DNA of 42,572 nt from the NCBI GenBank assembly GCA_937974245.1, contig CALJKV010000045.1:1-42572 (forward strand), written 5' to 3'. The notes under the pieces are model-generated. The model was not told where the DNA came from, searched no databases, and worked only from the letters and a program-made list of their open reading frames with translations. Within the stretch, counting starts at the first letter, position 1. The number at the start of each line of letters is the position of its first letter. The translations under genes were made by a program, and so were the position numbers. The stretch comes from an uncultured Chloroflexota bacterium (GTDB lineage: Bacteria; Chloroflexota; Anaerolineae; Aggregatilineales; Phototrophicaceae). This document shows positions 7,233 through 15,787 of the stretch, one piece after another.

Positions 7233-8801
7233 ATGTTCAAGAAATCATCGTTCGTTTTGTTGTTTATGGCGTTGATCGTCCTGGTAGGGGTTCAGGTTTC
7301 TGCCCAGGATGGTATGACGGTCATCCGCTTCCCCATCACCAGTGACCCGGCCAGTTTGGAACCCGGCCTTGTCAAAGAACTGTTCTCCGGCCAACTGGCG
7401 TTGAATCTTCACGCCGGACTGTTCACCTATGATGCTGAAACCAACGTTGTCCCTTATCTGGTCAGCGACTATTCAGTATCAGAGGATGGGCTGGTCTACA
7501 CCTTCCAGCTTCGTGACGATGCCCTGTGGCACAATGGTCGTCCGGTTTTGGCGGAAGACTTCAAAAAGGGATGGGAACGCTACCTTGACCCCAATGTAGG
7601 GGCGCAAACCGCTGGCGAACCCTGGCAAAATGTCGTCGGTGGAAATGAACTCTATTCCGGGACTGCTGATGAACTCACCGGGGTTCAGGCGCTCGACGAG
7701 CATACCCTACAGGTGACTCTCATCCAGCCATCACTCAATTTCTTACAGAGCCTCGCCGTGCCGGTGATGTGGGTCGTCCCGGAAGAAGCTGTCGTCCCCG
7801 GGCAGCCTGAATGGGTTGGAGACCCGGTTGGCGCTGGCCCGTTCCGGTTTGTCGAGTGGATTCCCAATGTCAAGGTTGTGCTGGAAGCGAACCCGGACTT
7901 CTTCCTGGGTAAACCCGCTGCAGACCGTATCGAGTTTCTGGTTGTCCCCGACGCCGCTACCGCCCTGGCACAGTATGAAGCCGGTGAGTTGGACATTGTG
8001 GGTGTGCCGGCAAGCGACCTGGAACGTGTCACCAATGACGCGACACTGGGCAACCAGCTTCAGTATTTCACCCGTGCCCAGTTGCAATATGCCGGGATGA
8101 ACCAGAGCATGTTTGAAGCCTTCAAGGATGTGCGGGTGCGGCAGGCTTTTAACTATGCCATTGATCGCAATGTGATTGTGGAGGCCATCCTCAATAATTC
8201 CTGGACCGTTGCGACTGGCCTCGTGCCGCCCCATATCCCGGAATATAACGCTGACCTGCAAGGATATGCTTACGATCCCACTAAAGCCCAGGAATTAATG
8301 AGCGAAGCGGGCTATCCCAATGGTGAAGGCTTCCCGGCCCTGGAACTGGCAACCCTCAACAGCACAATTGGCGAGGCTGTCGCGGCCATGCTCAACGCCA
8401 ATCTGGGAATTACCGTCGAGATTTTACAGCCGGAACGCGGCGACATGATTGATGGTTTATGGGCGCACGACCGCTGGCAGTTCTTCCTGTTCGGGTGGAC
8501 AGCCGACTCGCCCAGCGCGTCAGTCTGGACATACGAACTACTGTACTGCGGCCTGGACAGTAACTTCTCAACCTACTGCAACCCGGAGGTAGATGCTTCT
8601 GTAGACCAGGCGCGTAATGCGACCGCTTTTGACGAAAGCAAGCAGGCCTGGCAGGATGCCGAATCGCTGGCAATGGCAGATGCAGCGATGATCCCACTAG
8701 GGTATTCGCGCTTCATTTACCTGGTTAATCCAGCAGTCCAGGGTTTCCAGGCAAATCTCTTCGGGCCGATGGGATTTGAGACGGTTTCGTTTAATTCCTA
8801 A
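7233..8801 (+). CDS. ABC transporter substrate-binding protein, family 5 (peptide/opine/nickel type)
   Basis: A 522-residue secreted binding protein. The signal peptide (residues 1-25, V-S-A-Q-D) has no lipobox Cys, so it is probably not a lipoprotein. Typical SBP_bac_5 segments follow: V-P-Y-L-V-S-D-Y-S-V-S-E-D-G-L-V-Y-T-F-Q-L-R-D near residue 75, G-A-G-P-F-R-F-V-E-W near 205, and V-R-Q-A-F-N-Y-A-I-D-R near 300. The family binds oligopeptides, opines, nickel complexes or sugars. Its place after the hydrolases and aminotransferase suggests it captures their substrate. A stem-loop follows the stop codon. Confidence 0.9.
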   Translation: MFKKSSFVLLFMALIVLVGVQVSAQDGMTVIRFPITSDPASLEPGLVKELFSGQLALNLHAGLFTYDAETNVVPYLVSDYSVSEDGLVYTFQLRDDALWHNGRPVLAEDFKKGWERYLDPNVGAQTAGEPWQNVVGGNELYSGTADELTGVQALDEHTLQVTLIQPSLNFLQSLAVPVMWVVPEEAVVPGQPEWVGDPVGAGPFRFVEWIPNVKVVLEANPDFFLGKPAADRIEFLVVPDAATALAQYEAGELDIVGVPASDLERVTNDATLGNQLQYFTRAQLQYAGMNQSMFEAFKDVRVRQAFNYAIDRNVIVEAILNNSWTVATGLVPPHIPEYNADLQGYAYDPTKAQELMSEAGYPNGEGFPALELATLNSTIGEAVAAMLNANLGITVEILQPERGDMIDGLWAHDRWQFFLFGWTADSPSASVWTYELLYCGLDSNFSTYCNPEVDASVDQARNATAFDESKQAWQDAESLAMADAAMIPLGYSRFIYLVNPAVQGFQANLFGPMGFETVSFNS

Positions 8802-8816
8802 ATTCCAACAGTCATA

Positions 8817-8842
8817 CAGGGGCAGGTTACGGCTTGCCCCTG
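8817..8842 (+). promoter_or_regulatory. Intercistronic stem-loop between binding protein and permease
   Basis: An 8-bp perfect stem (CAGGGGCA paired with TGCCCCTG) with a 10-base loop and no T-run. Such hairpins commonly protect the upstream message and lower downstream expression, which suits the need for more binding protein than permease. Confidence 0.6.
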
Positions 8843-8875
8843 ACAGATGATTTACCCCGATCAGGTGAGCAAGCA

Positions 8876-9805
8876 ATGGTTCGATACTTTCTTCAGCGTT
8901 CTGCTTTTATCATCTTTAGTCTGTTTGGCGTGACTTTCCTGGCTTTTATGGCCTCCCGGCTAGCGCCCGGCGACCCGCTCCGCCTGATGGCCGGCGACCA
9001 GAACCTCCCGGCTGAGGTGATTGCTAACTGGGAAGCGCGATATGGGTTGGATCAACCGCTGCTGGTGCAGTATGCGTATTATGTCGGCAATGCTTTGCAG
9101 GGTGACCTGGGAACATCGTATCACTACATTGGTACACCCGTCACTCAACTACTTGGCCCAGCGATCCTGGTGACATTAAAGTGGGAAAGTGTGGCGTTGG
9201 TCTTCGCAATTGCGCTGGCGCTTCTGCTCGGTACGATTTCGGCGCTGCGGCATAATACCTGGGTAGATACCAGTGCCATGACCGTTGCCCTGGTGGGTAT
9301 CTCGTTGCCGGACTTCGCCCTGGCAACCTTCCTGATCGTAATCTTTGCCCTCAGATTAGACTGGCTGCCGGTTGCGGGATACGAAACCCCGGCGCACTAT
9401 GTCTTACCGGCGATTACGCTGGCTGCCCGCCCCTGTGCGTTGCTCTCTCGCCTCGTGCGTGCTTCTATGCTGGATGTCCTTAGTCAGGATTACATGACTA
9501 CTGCCCGCGCTAAAGGACTGCCTGAACGCGTGGTCATCATCCGTCATGGTCTGCGGAATGCGCTGTTCCCTGTGCTGACGGTGATCGGCATCCTGATCGG
9601 GCGTATTCTGAGTGGTTCTTTCATCGTCGAAACCATCTTCAACATTCCCGGCATCGGCAGGCTTGGCGTCACCGCCGTCCTACAGCGAGATTACCCCATC
9701 ATCCTGGGAGCAACCCTCTCACTGGCGTTCGCTTTTCTGATTTCCACCTTTTTCGTTGACATATTGTATGGGGTATTGGATCCGCGTATTCGGATCGCAG
9801 ATTAA
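8876..9805 (+). CDS. ABC transporter permease, DppB/OppB type
   Basis: A 309-residue inner-membrane permease with about six helices. The N-terminal helix ends A-S-R-L-A-P-G-D-P, the hallmark of DppB-like proteins, and the EAA loop (Y-M-T-T-A-R-A-K-G-L, 9490-9520) provides the contact with the ATPase. ATG 8876 is chosen because AGGTGA stands 7 bases upstream; the open frame extends to a TTG at 8834 that lies inside the hairpin. Its 3' end precedes the partner permease by 10 bases. Confidence 0.9.
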   Translation: MVRYFLQRSAFIIFSLFGVTFLAFMASRLAPGDPLRLMAGDQNLPAEVIANWEARYGLDQPLLVQYAYYVGNALQGDLGTSYHYIGTPVTQLLGPAILVTLKWESVALVFAIALALLLGTISALRHNTWVDTSAMTVALVGISLPDFALATFLIVIFALRLDWLPVAGYETPAHYVLPAITLAARPCALLSRLVRASMLDVLSQDYMTTARAKGLPERVVIIRHGLRNALFPVLTVIGILIGRILSGSFIVETIFNIPGIGRLGVTAVLQRDYPIILGATLSLAFAFLISTFFVDILYGVLDPRIRIAD

Positions 9806-9815
9806 CGAGGATTTT

Positions 9816-10706
9816 ATGGTCGCCAAAATGGGTGAAGACATTCCCCACCTACATGCCCAGCAACCCAATAATCCCTGGCTGGATGCACTCCACCGTTTAA
9901 TGCGTAACCGGGCAGCGGTTGTCTCCGCGCTCTTCTTACTCCTACTGATTATGTTGGCACTCCTGGCGGATGTCATTTCACCGTATAGCCCTACGGCTGC
10001 TGATTTTGCCAATATTCGCGTCTCACCCACTCCCGCCCATCTATTGGGTACGGATGAAGTCGGGCGCGACCTCTTCAGCCGGATTATTTATGGGGCGCGT
10101 ATCTCGCTTTTTGTCGGCATCATTGTTCAAACGATTTCGACGCTGGTAGGCATTATCCTGGGCTTAATCGCCGGTTACTATGGCGGCATGGTGGATACGG
10201 TGATAATGCGGCTGGTGGACATCATGTATAGTCTGCCCAACTTTTTATTCGCAGTGTTCATGGTCTCCCTGCTCACCCCGGATATTGGCAGCGTTATTCT
10301 GACGCTGACAATCGCTGGTTGGCCGTTTTCCGCCCGCTTGATGCGCGGTCAGGCACTGCTGGCAAAAAAGACCGAGTATGTTGTGGCGGCTGAGGCAGTT
10401 GGCGCGGGCAACTGGCGCATCATGTTTTCTCATGTGCTGCCCAATTCGCTCACACCGATTATTGTGCAGTATACCCTGGGGATTGCGACGGTCATTATGG
10501 CTGAAGCTGGCCTGAGTTTTCTCGGCATCGGCATTCGTCCGCCGAATCCAACCTGGGGTGGAATGATTAACAAAGGGCGTGAATTTATTCGCACCAGTCC
10601 ACACCTGGCAATCTATCCCAGTATCATCTTAGGACTTACCATGATCGCCTTCAACTTCCTGGGCGATGGTCTGCGCGATGCACTTGACCCCCGCATGAAA
10701 AAGTGA
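9816..10706 (+). CDS. ABC transporter permease, DppC/OppC type
   Basis: A 296-residue permease that should pair with the preceding one. The N-terminal region contains H-L-L-G-T-D-E-V-G-R-D-L-F-S-R, characteristic of DppC, and the EAA loop V-V-A-A-E-A-V-G-A. ATG 9816 has a GAGGA Shine-Dalgarno at 9807-9811; the open frame starts upstream at 9756, within the previous gene. It is the last gene of the operon. No DppD/DppF ATPase follows, so energising subunits must be shared from another locus. Confidence 0.9.
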   Translation: MVAKMGEDIPHLHAQQPNNPWLDALHRLMRNRAAVVSALFLLLLIMLALLADVISPYSPTAADFANIRVSPTPAHLLGTDEVGRDLFSRIIYGARISLFVGIIVQTISTLVGIILGLIAGYYGGMVDTVIMRLVDIMYSLPNFLFAVFMVSLLTPDIGSVILTLTIAGWPFSARLMRGQALLAKKTEYVVAAEAVGAGNWRIMFSHVLPNSLTPIIVQYTLGIATVIMAEAGLSFLGIGIRPPNPTWGGMINKGREFIRTSPHLAIYPSIILGLTMIAFNFLGDGLRDALDPRMKK

Positions 10707-10911
10707 AAGGCAACTGTGCGGCGTTTTTGGTTTGCCCTGATTTAGCGTAAACAATGCCCGTTGATAATCGCTAACCCTTGGGCACGAACTTGGAAAAGCC
10801 GAATCTGGCAAAACCCCTATTCTAACGCGAGACAATACTGCCTCTCTTTGCGTACCCCTAAAAGACCTCTGGGCGGGTAAAACGTGAAAGAATGACAGCT
10901 GGACGTAAAAC

Positions 10912-10938
10912 AAAAAAGCCGCCAAAAAGCGGTTTTTT
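10912..10938. terminator. Bidirectional intrinsic terminator between the transport operon and tRNA-Lys
   Basis: Six A, then CCGC (with a bulged G), a short A-rich loop, GCGG and six T. It reads as a terminator on both strands, closing the minus-strand tRNA transcript about 36 bases after the tRNA and the plus-strand operon about 200 bases after its last gene. The stretch 10707-10911 before it holds no gene I can support. Confidence 0.85.
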
Positions 10939-10974
10939 CGGGTTAGGCTGTACACTTATGTGCAGTGCATTAGG

Positions 10975-11046
10975 TGACTCCGGTAGGATTCGAACCTACG
11001 ACCTAGCGCTTAAAAGGCGCCAGCTCTACCGCTGAGCTACGGAGCC
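10975..11046 (-). tRNA. tRNA-Lys (anticodon UUU)
   Basis: A complete 72-nt cloverleaf: acceptor GGCTCCG/CGGAGTC, D-arm GCTC/GAGC, anticodon stem GGCGC/GCGCT with loop CTTTTAA (anticodon TTT), T-arm GTAGG-TTCGAAT-CCTAC, discriminator A. The 3' CCA is not encoded (A-C-C-T follows). It is a single-gene unit with its own promoter and terminator. Confidence 0.97.
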
Positions 11047-11057
11047 AGGGTAGAAAC

Positions 11058-11085
11058 ATTGTACCCGGATTTACGTTGTTTTCAA
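11058..11085 (-). promoter_or_regulatory. Promoter of tRNA-Lys
   Basis: On the minus strand TTGAAA (11085-11080) is 16 bases from TACAAT (11063-11058), putting the start point only a few bases before the mature tRNA 5' end at 11046. Confidence 0.75.
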
Positions 11086-11113
11086 CCCGCAAATTGCATG
11101 GATTTACGGGCTC

Positions 11114-12559
11114 CTACCCACCACCCAGGATAGATTGAATATCCGGGCCAACCATAATGCCGATATCATTTGCCGTCAGGCCATCCCCGCCCGGTTGTAC
11201 CCGGTCTGCCGGGATGCCCATCAGTGCCGCCAGATAACGTCCCGTCCATATTTTGCCGGTATACACCTGGATATAAGTGTCCACATTAGTCTGATTGGGT
11301 GTGTTATCAATAGCCGCCACCGCGATACCCCGCCCGGTCAGCCAATCACGGGTTTGTCCGGCCAGCCCAAGAATGTCGGTATTGTTAAAGACTGTGATCG
11401 TTGCATTCTCACTCTCAGCTCGCTGCCGCAGTTCCGCCAGCGAGAGATCATCCTGGGCATACAGCACCTGTTGTACCAGGGTGCGGATTAAGTTCAGACG
11501 CGGTGCCAGCACCTGGTCGCCAGCGGTAGTCGTGCGCAAATCAACGTACAGGTTATCAATCACCCCAAAATGAATATCATCCTGGTTGATCTCACCAGCC
11601 AGAGTCGCCATCCGCAGAATCTCATCCAGAGTCAGGTTCGTCTTAAAGCTTCCCGCCAGTTCGGCCCACAGAGTCGGCACCTGGGCCAGGGCATTCGACA
11701 ACCCGCCCAGCGTCAGCACCTCTTTCAGAACCGCCCGCATCACCTCTTGCTGGCGGGCTGCGCGGTCAAAGTCCGAACCCTGGGTCGCACGGGTACGGGC
11801 ATATTGCAGCAGGTGTTCCGCGTCTAAAATCTGGCAGCCGGGGTCAAAATGTACTGCAATGGTGCCATAGCCTGCGTCCGGGTAATCCGGGTCATCAATC
11901 ACCTCACGCACGCAGATTTCCACACCATTGGGCGTCAGTGTGCCAACCACCCTGGTGAACACATCAAAATTCACCAGCAGGTACTTATCTATCGGCACGC
12001 CCAGATTCTGGCGAATGGTCTCTGCGGCCAGCGCCGGGCCACCGCCGGGGTAGGCATTCGCATCCCCCAGGTAGTTAGCCGTATTGATACGTGCCTGGCG
12101 AAAACCCGGAACCGTCACCCACAGATCACGCGGGATAGACAGCACCCCGGCGGTTTTCCTCACTGGGTCTACGCTGATAATCATCATCGTATCCGAGCGA
12201 AAAGGGCCGGGTTCATTCACGGCGCTGCGCTGATCAATACCTAACAAGAGCAGTGTAAAGCGGCGCGGGTCCGACCAGCGCCATTCGGCTGCCGGGTCAA
12301 TTGTTGGGGTCGGCAGCAGCGCGTCCAGGGTCGCGGTTGGAATGCCGGGCTGTAGTGTCGTAACAACAGCCACTTGCGGCGGAGTCGGCGTGGGCAGGTT
12401 TTGCTGAACAGATTGATCCGGTGGGACAAACTGGATCCCACTCCTGCCTGCATCAATGGCAACCTGTCGGGCAATGTTAAATGCTAGTACGGCAAACAGC
12501 CCGGTAAACAGCACAACGACTGCCAGTCCGACGACAAATAACCAACCAGGAATACGCAT
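11114..12559 (-). CDS. LytR-CpsA-Psr (LCP) family protein with LytR C-terminal domain
   Basis: A 481-residue protein: an N-terminal membrane anchor (about residues 5-30), a Pro/Thr-rich linker, the LCP domain (L-L-L-G-I-D, R-S-D-T-M-M-I, S-I-P-R-D-L-W-V, then a late Y-A-R-T-R and D-F-D-R-A-A-R-Q-Q) and a C-terminal LytR_C module from about residue 385. LCP enzymes transfer undecaprenyl-phosphate-linked glycopolymers onto peptidoglycan at the outer face of the membrane; the Arg and Asp residues in these motifs hold the phosphates. ATG 12559 is preferred (GGAG 9 bases upstream) over TTG 12574. A minus-strand TATAAT lies at 12610-12605. Confidence 0.9.
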   Translation of the reverse strand: MRIPGWLFVVGLAVVVLFTGLFAVLAFNIARQVAIDAGRSGIQFVPPDQSVQQNLPTPTPPQVAVVTTLQPGIPTATLDALLPTPTIDPAAEWRWSDPRRFTLLLLGIDQRSAVNEPGPFRSDTMMIISVDPVRKTAGVLSIPRDLWVTVPGFRQARINTANYLGDANAYPGGGPALAAETIRQNLGVPIDKYLLVNFDVFTRVVGTLTPNGVEICVREVIDDPDYPDAGYGTIAVHFDPGCQILDAEHLLQYARTRATQGSDFDRAARQQEVMRAVLKEVLTLGGLSNALAQVPTLWAELAGSFKTNLTLDEILRMATLAGEINQDDIHFGVIDNLYVDLRTTTAGDQVLAPRLNLIRTLVQQVLYAQDDLSLAELRQRAESENATITVFNNTDILGLAGQTRDWLTGRGIAVAAIDNTPNQTNVDTYIQVYTGKIWTGRYLAALMGIPADRVQPGGDGLTANDIGIMVGPDIQSILGGG

Positions 12560-12604
12560 AACAGACTGCTCCAAAACAGCAAATAGGCTTTGAAAAGCAC
12601 CGGC

Positions 12605-12610
12605 ATTATA
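12605..12610 (-). promoter_or_regulatory. Candidate -10 element for the LCP gene
   Basis: A perfect TATAAT on the minus strand about 46 bases upstream of the LCP start, in the short gap after holB. No good -35 is visible at 16-18 bases, so the call is tentative. Confidence 0.4.
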
Positions 12611-12658
12611 ACGGAAAAGGGGTGGATGTGTACCTACGGATGCCCTACGGTAAGCGAC

Positions 12659-13657
12659 TTAATCACGAGACAAACCGGGGTAATCCAGAAACATGACTTC
12701 CAGCGCCAGGCGGGTATTCATGTTCAAAGACAGCTTGCCCAGCAGGTCACGGGTCGCTTTAAGGGCGGCCAGCACATCCGCTGTATCCAGATGCCCGGCC
12801 AGACGTTGCAGGCTCACCTCCCGGTCAAGGTTGGCTGGTGAGTGCATACTGCCACTGCAAATATGCAGCAGGTCGCGTAAATACGTCTGCCACAGCTCAA
12901 GCAGTGGATAGAGCGCCAGTTTATCCCGCGCTAACGACTCAGCCAGGTTAAAACGGCTCGCCCGGTTCTGTACCAGGCAGTCTTCCAACATATCCAGCGC
13001 CTGAGCGCGTTGTTCCAGGACTTCCGGGTTTTCCAGGACACGGATCGCCCAACCGGGACGCCCGCCGCTGAAGTGGGCGATCAGTTCAGCCTGGGCGGGG
13101 TCTACCCCCCGCTGTTGAAGCAGCCCGGCGATCACCGGCATTGGCACCGGACGCAGGTTAATGATCTGGCTGCGGCTCGTAATCGTGGAGAGCAGCGCGT
13201 CCGGCGTGAGCGCCAGCAGGATCAGCACAGCATGAGGGGCGGGTTCTTCCAGCGTTTTGAGCAGGGCATCCTGGGCGCGGGGCTGCGCGTGGTCAAAGTC
13301 GCGCAGCATTGCCACTCGATAGCGGGCCTCATACGGCTTGAGCGCCAGCCGCTGTGTCACTGTGCGGATTTCCTCAATCTTGAGGGAGCCAGTATTGGAA
13401 TCAAGCTCAGAAAACAGGATGTCGGGGCTGTTGCCGCTGGCAATCAACCGGCACGAACGACACCCCCCGCACGGACGCGCCGTCTCATCCTCGTGCGTGC
13501 AGTTCAACGCCTGGGCGAATGCCCGTGCCAGCGTCTCCTTACCCACCGACTCAACACCTGTAATCAAATAAGCATGGCGAATCCGATTATTCACCAGCCC
13601 TTTCCGCAGGTGGTCTACTGCCCAATCGTGTCCAACTACCGGCCAATGGTGTGTCAT
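12659..13657 (-). CDS. holB: DNA polymerase III, delta' subunit
   Basis: A 332-residue AAA+ clamp-loader subunit. The P-loop is present as G34-V-E-S-V-G-K40-E-T-L-A; a zinc site is made by C53, C63, C66 and C69 (R-P-C-G-G-C-R-S-C); D-F-D-H-A-Q-P-R-A-Q-D-A-L-L-K-T-L-E-E-P is the DnaX/HolB sensor block, and T-S-R-S-Q stands in place of the usual S-R-C arginine-finger motif. It works with delta and tau/gamma to load the beta clamp. A retained P-loop Lys is unlike E. coli delta' but common in other phyla; DnaX is excluded by length and the missing C-terminal domain. GGGAG precedes the ATG. Confidence 0.88.
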   Translation of the reverse strand: MTHHWPVVGHDWAVDHLRKGLVNNRIRHAYLITGVESVGKETLARAFAQALNCTHEDETARPCGGCRSCRLIASGNSPDILFSELDSNTGSLKIEEIRTVTQRLALKPYEARYRVAMLRDFDHAQPRAQDALLKTLEEPAPHAVLILLALTPDALLSTITSRSQIINLRPVPMPVIAGLLQQRGVDPAQAELIAHFSGGRPGWAIRVLENPEVLEQRAQALDMLEDCLVQNRASRFNLAESLARDKLALYPLLELWQTYLRDLLHICSGSMHSPANLDREVSLQRLAGHLDTADVLAALKATRDLLGKLSLNMNTRLALEVMFLDYPGLSRD

Positions 13658-13717
13658 GATACTCCCGATAAAAAATCATGGCACGACACTTTTGTGAAAT
13701 CGGCGGTTCATTCTCCG

Positions 13718-13745
13718 GTAGGGGCATGATATATCATGCCCCTAC
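13718..13745. repeat. 28-bp perfect palindrome, intergenic copy (REP-like)
   Basis: GTAGGGGCATGATA followed directly by its exact reverse complement, with no loop. It lies between holB and the WD40 gene, 61 bases upstream of the holB ATG. The identical 28 bases recur inside the RAYT gene 3.4 kb away, so it is a dispersed element, not chance. Confidence 0.9.
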
Positions 13746-13848
13746 GTTCCCTGAATTCCTTGTGGTTCTGTAAAAGTATCGTCACCCAGATTATAAAAGG
13801 AGGGACAGAAAGGGAACAATGCCGAGTTATGCGCTGCTCAGGATTGGC

Positions 13849-14868
13849 CTATTCCAACAGTTGCTTATCCCCAGAAAAAGGCATAAAAACAGGAGACTCA
13901 GGCAACGCCTCGACAATCCCCATCGTACCATCTTCTGTCCCATAAACGATCTGAGTACCGTCGGGACTCCAGTCCACCGCAAAAACACGCCCGGCATGAA
14001 GTTGAATCTCGTTGAGCTTCTGCCCGGTAGCGCCGTCCCAGATACGCACCGTGCCATCCCCACTGGCGCTGGCAAGTTTGCTGCTGTCATGACTCCAGGC
14101 CAGCCAATAGACCGAGAGGCGGGTTTCCTCGGTATAGCTGATGAACTGCCCGGTGACTCCATCCCAAAACGACACCTGACCAAAAATACCAGAACTGGCG
14201 ATCCGCGTGCCGTCGGGACTCCAGGCAACCGATTGTACGGCACTTAGTTCCAGGCTATTTGGAGAAAGCAGTTCAACTTCGTAGGTGATAATGTCCACCG
14301 TTCGGATGGCTAGACCCGAACCAACGATGAGGCGATCTCCATCAGGCCCCCAGGATGCCCGCGCGAGCTGCCCCACCCCCTGGTCGAAAATCAGATTTCC
14401 TGAAAATGGATCCCAAACACTCAAGTCTGAAGATGTTCGATTTGGAAATGGACCAAACTCAGTAAAGCTTGCTCCGGCCAGTTTGTCGCCACCTTGAACA
14501 GTCCAATCCAGTGATCTTGCAGGTAAACCCCAGGCAATGGTTGTCATCGGACTGTCATTGGGCATATCCCACATATACACCATCTCCCCAACCGCCGCCG
14601 CAAGGAAAGCCGTTTCCGAATCGGGCTGCCATGCCAGCGCCCTGGCCGGTTCAGATGTGCCATCCGTGAAGGAGAAGATAGTGGAACCATCGCTCACATC
14701 AATGACATCTACCGTGCCGTTCTGAAACGCCCGCGCAATCCAGTTGCCGCCGGGATGCCAGGCAACGGCTCGTATGGCGGTCAGGGCTATTGGCGGTGCG
14801 TTCTGCGCTGATGCCGGTATCAGGGTAAACAGGCTGATAATGAAGATACTCAGTAAGCGATATTTCAT
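13849..14868 (-). CDS. Secreted WD40-repeat beta-propeller protein
   Basis: A 339-residue protein with a signal peptide (residues 1-21, ending P-A-S-A-Q). About seven WD40 blades can be seen from recurring A-W-x-P-D-G and V-x-x-W-D units, for example S-V-A-W-S-P-D-G-T-R-I-A-S-S-G and G-D-G-T-V-R-I-W-D-G-A-T-G. Such propellers are protein-interaction scaffolds; partner and role are unknown. ATG 14868 is chosen because the signal peptide begins there; the open frame extends to a TTG at 14919 that overlaps the upstream hydrolase gene. Confidence 0.8.
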   Translation of the reverse strand: MKYRLLSIFIISLFTLIPASAQNAPPIALTAIRAVAWHPGGNWIARAFQNGTVDVIDVSDGSTIFSFTDGTSEPARALAWQPDSETAFLAAAVGEMVYMWDMPNDSPMTTIAWGLPARSLDWTVQGGDKLAGASFTEFGPFPNRTSSDLSVWDPFSGNLIFDQGVGQLARASWGPDGDRLIVGSGLAIRTVDIITYEVELLSPNSLELSAVQSVAWSPDGTRIASSGIFGQVSFWDGVTGQFISYTEETRLSVYWLAWSHDSSKLASASGDGTVRIWDGATGQKLNEIQLHAGRVFAVDWSPDGTQIVYGTEDGTMGIVEALPESPVFMPFSGDKQLLE

Positions 14869-14896
14869 GGTGTTTTCTACTTTGCCAAGACGAGGC

Positions 14897-15766
14897 CTAC
14901 GCTCCCAGAAACTCACCAATCAGGGCGTTCACCCGCTCCGGTTCGTCGTTCTGTACCCAGTGACTTGCCTCATCCAGCAGCACCAGGCGGCCATCGTCGC
15001 ATAGGTCAATGCTCGGCTGTGCCATCTCCACGCCCAGCGCCACGTCATGCCGCCCCCAGATGAGCAGTGTTGGCACGGTAATGCGTGGACTGTCCAATCG
15101 CCCCGGCGGAACGCGAAAAATCGCCCGGTACCAGTTCACCATACCGGATAACGCGCCTGGCCGCGACCAGGCCTCGCGGTATTTTTCGAGATCGTCCTCG
15201 GTAAACGCGCCCGGTTTGCTGGAACCCAACAGCGCCTGCGTAAGTGACCGGTAGTTACCGCGCGCCGCCATCCGTTCCGGCAGCCAGGGAATCTGCATGG
15301 CGAACATATACCAACTCTTGCGCCGCTGCTCCCAGTCCTTATTCAGCACCCGCCGCATCACGGCATGGTGCGGGATATTCAGGTTGACCAGTTTCAGCAA
15401 CCGTTCCGGGTATTTATTGGCAACCCACCACGCTACCGCCCCGCCCCAGTCATGACCAACCAGGTGAACCTTCTTATGGCCGGTGCTGTCTATCAGGCCG
15501 ATCACATCTGCCGCCAGTTCATCCAGGTTATAGGCTGCGATGTCCGCCGGTTTATCGCTCAGGTTATAACCGCGCTGGTCGGGGACAATAACCCGGTAGC
15601 CGTGTAATGTCAGGGAGTCAATCTGATGCCGCCAGCAGTACCAGAACTCCGGGAATCCGTGCAGCAGGATGACCGGCTGACCATCCTCTGGCCCAGCCTG
15701 AACCACATGCAGGTTAACGCCATTGGTCTTGATAATGCCATGCGTAAGCTCGGCAAGTTCAGTCAT
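14897..15766 (-). CDS. Alpha/beta hydrolase, epoxide-hydrolase-like
   Basis: A 289-residue enzyme. H36-G-F-P-E-F forms the oxyanion hole, the nucleophile is D106 in G-H-D-W-G-G, the acid D240 in W-G-R-H-D and the base H268 in A-S-H-W-V. An Asp nucleophile with cap-domain tyrosines (Y152 and Y212) points to a soluble epoxide hydrolase rather than an esterase; haloalkane dehalogenase or fluoroacetate dehalogenase activity is possible but the Tyr pair favours epoxide opening. A strong AAGGAG precedes ATG 15766. Confidence 0.85.
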   Translation of the reverse strand: MTELAELTHGIIKTNGVNLHVVQAGPEDGQPVILLHGFPEFWYCWRHQIDSLTLHGYRVIVPDQRGYNLSDKPADIAAYNLDELAADVIGLIDSTGHKKVHLVGHDWGGAVAWWVANKYPERLLKLVNLNIPHHAVMRRVLNKDWEQRRKSWYMFAMQIPWLPERMAARGNYRSLTQALLGSSKPGAFTEDDLEKYREAWSRPGALSGMVNWYRAIFRVPPGRLDSPRITVPTLLIWGRHDVALGVEMAQPSIDLCDDGRLVLLDEASHWVQNDEPERVNALIGEFLGA

Positions 15767-15787
15767 AGAATCTCCTTAAAACCCCTG

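Noticed and set aside
13010..13729. Plus-strand open frame of 239 codons opposite holB
   Set aside because: holB motifs on the minus strand are complete; the frame has no recognisable domain.
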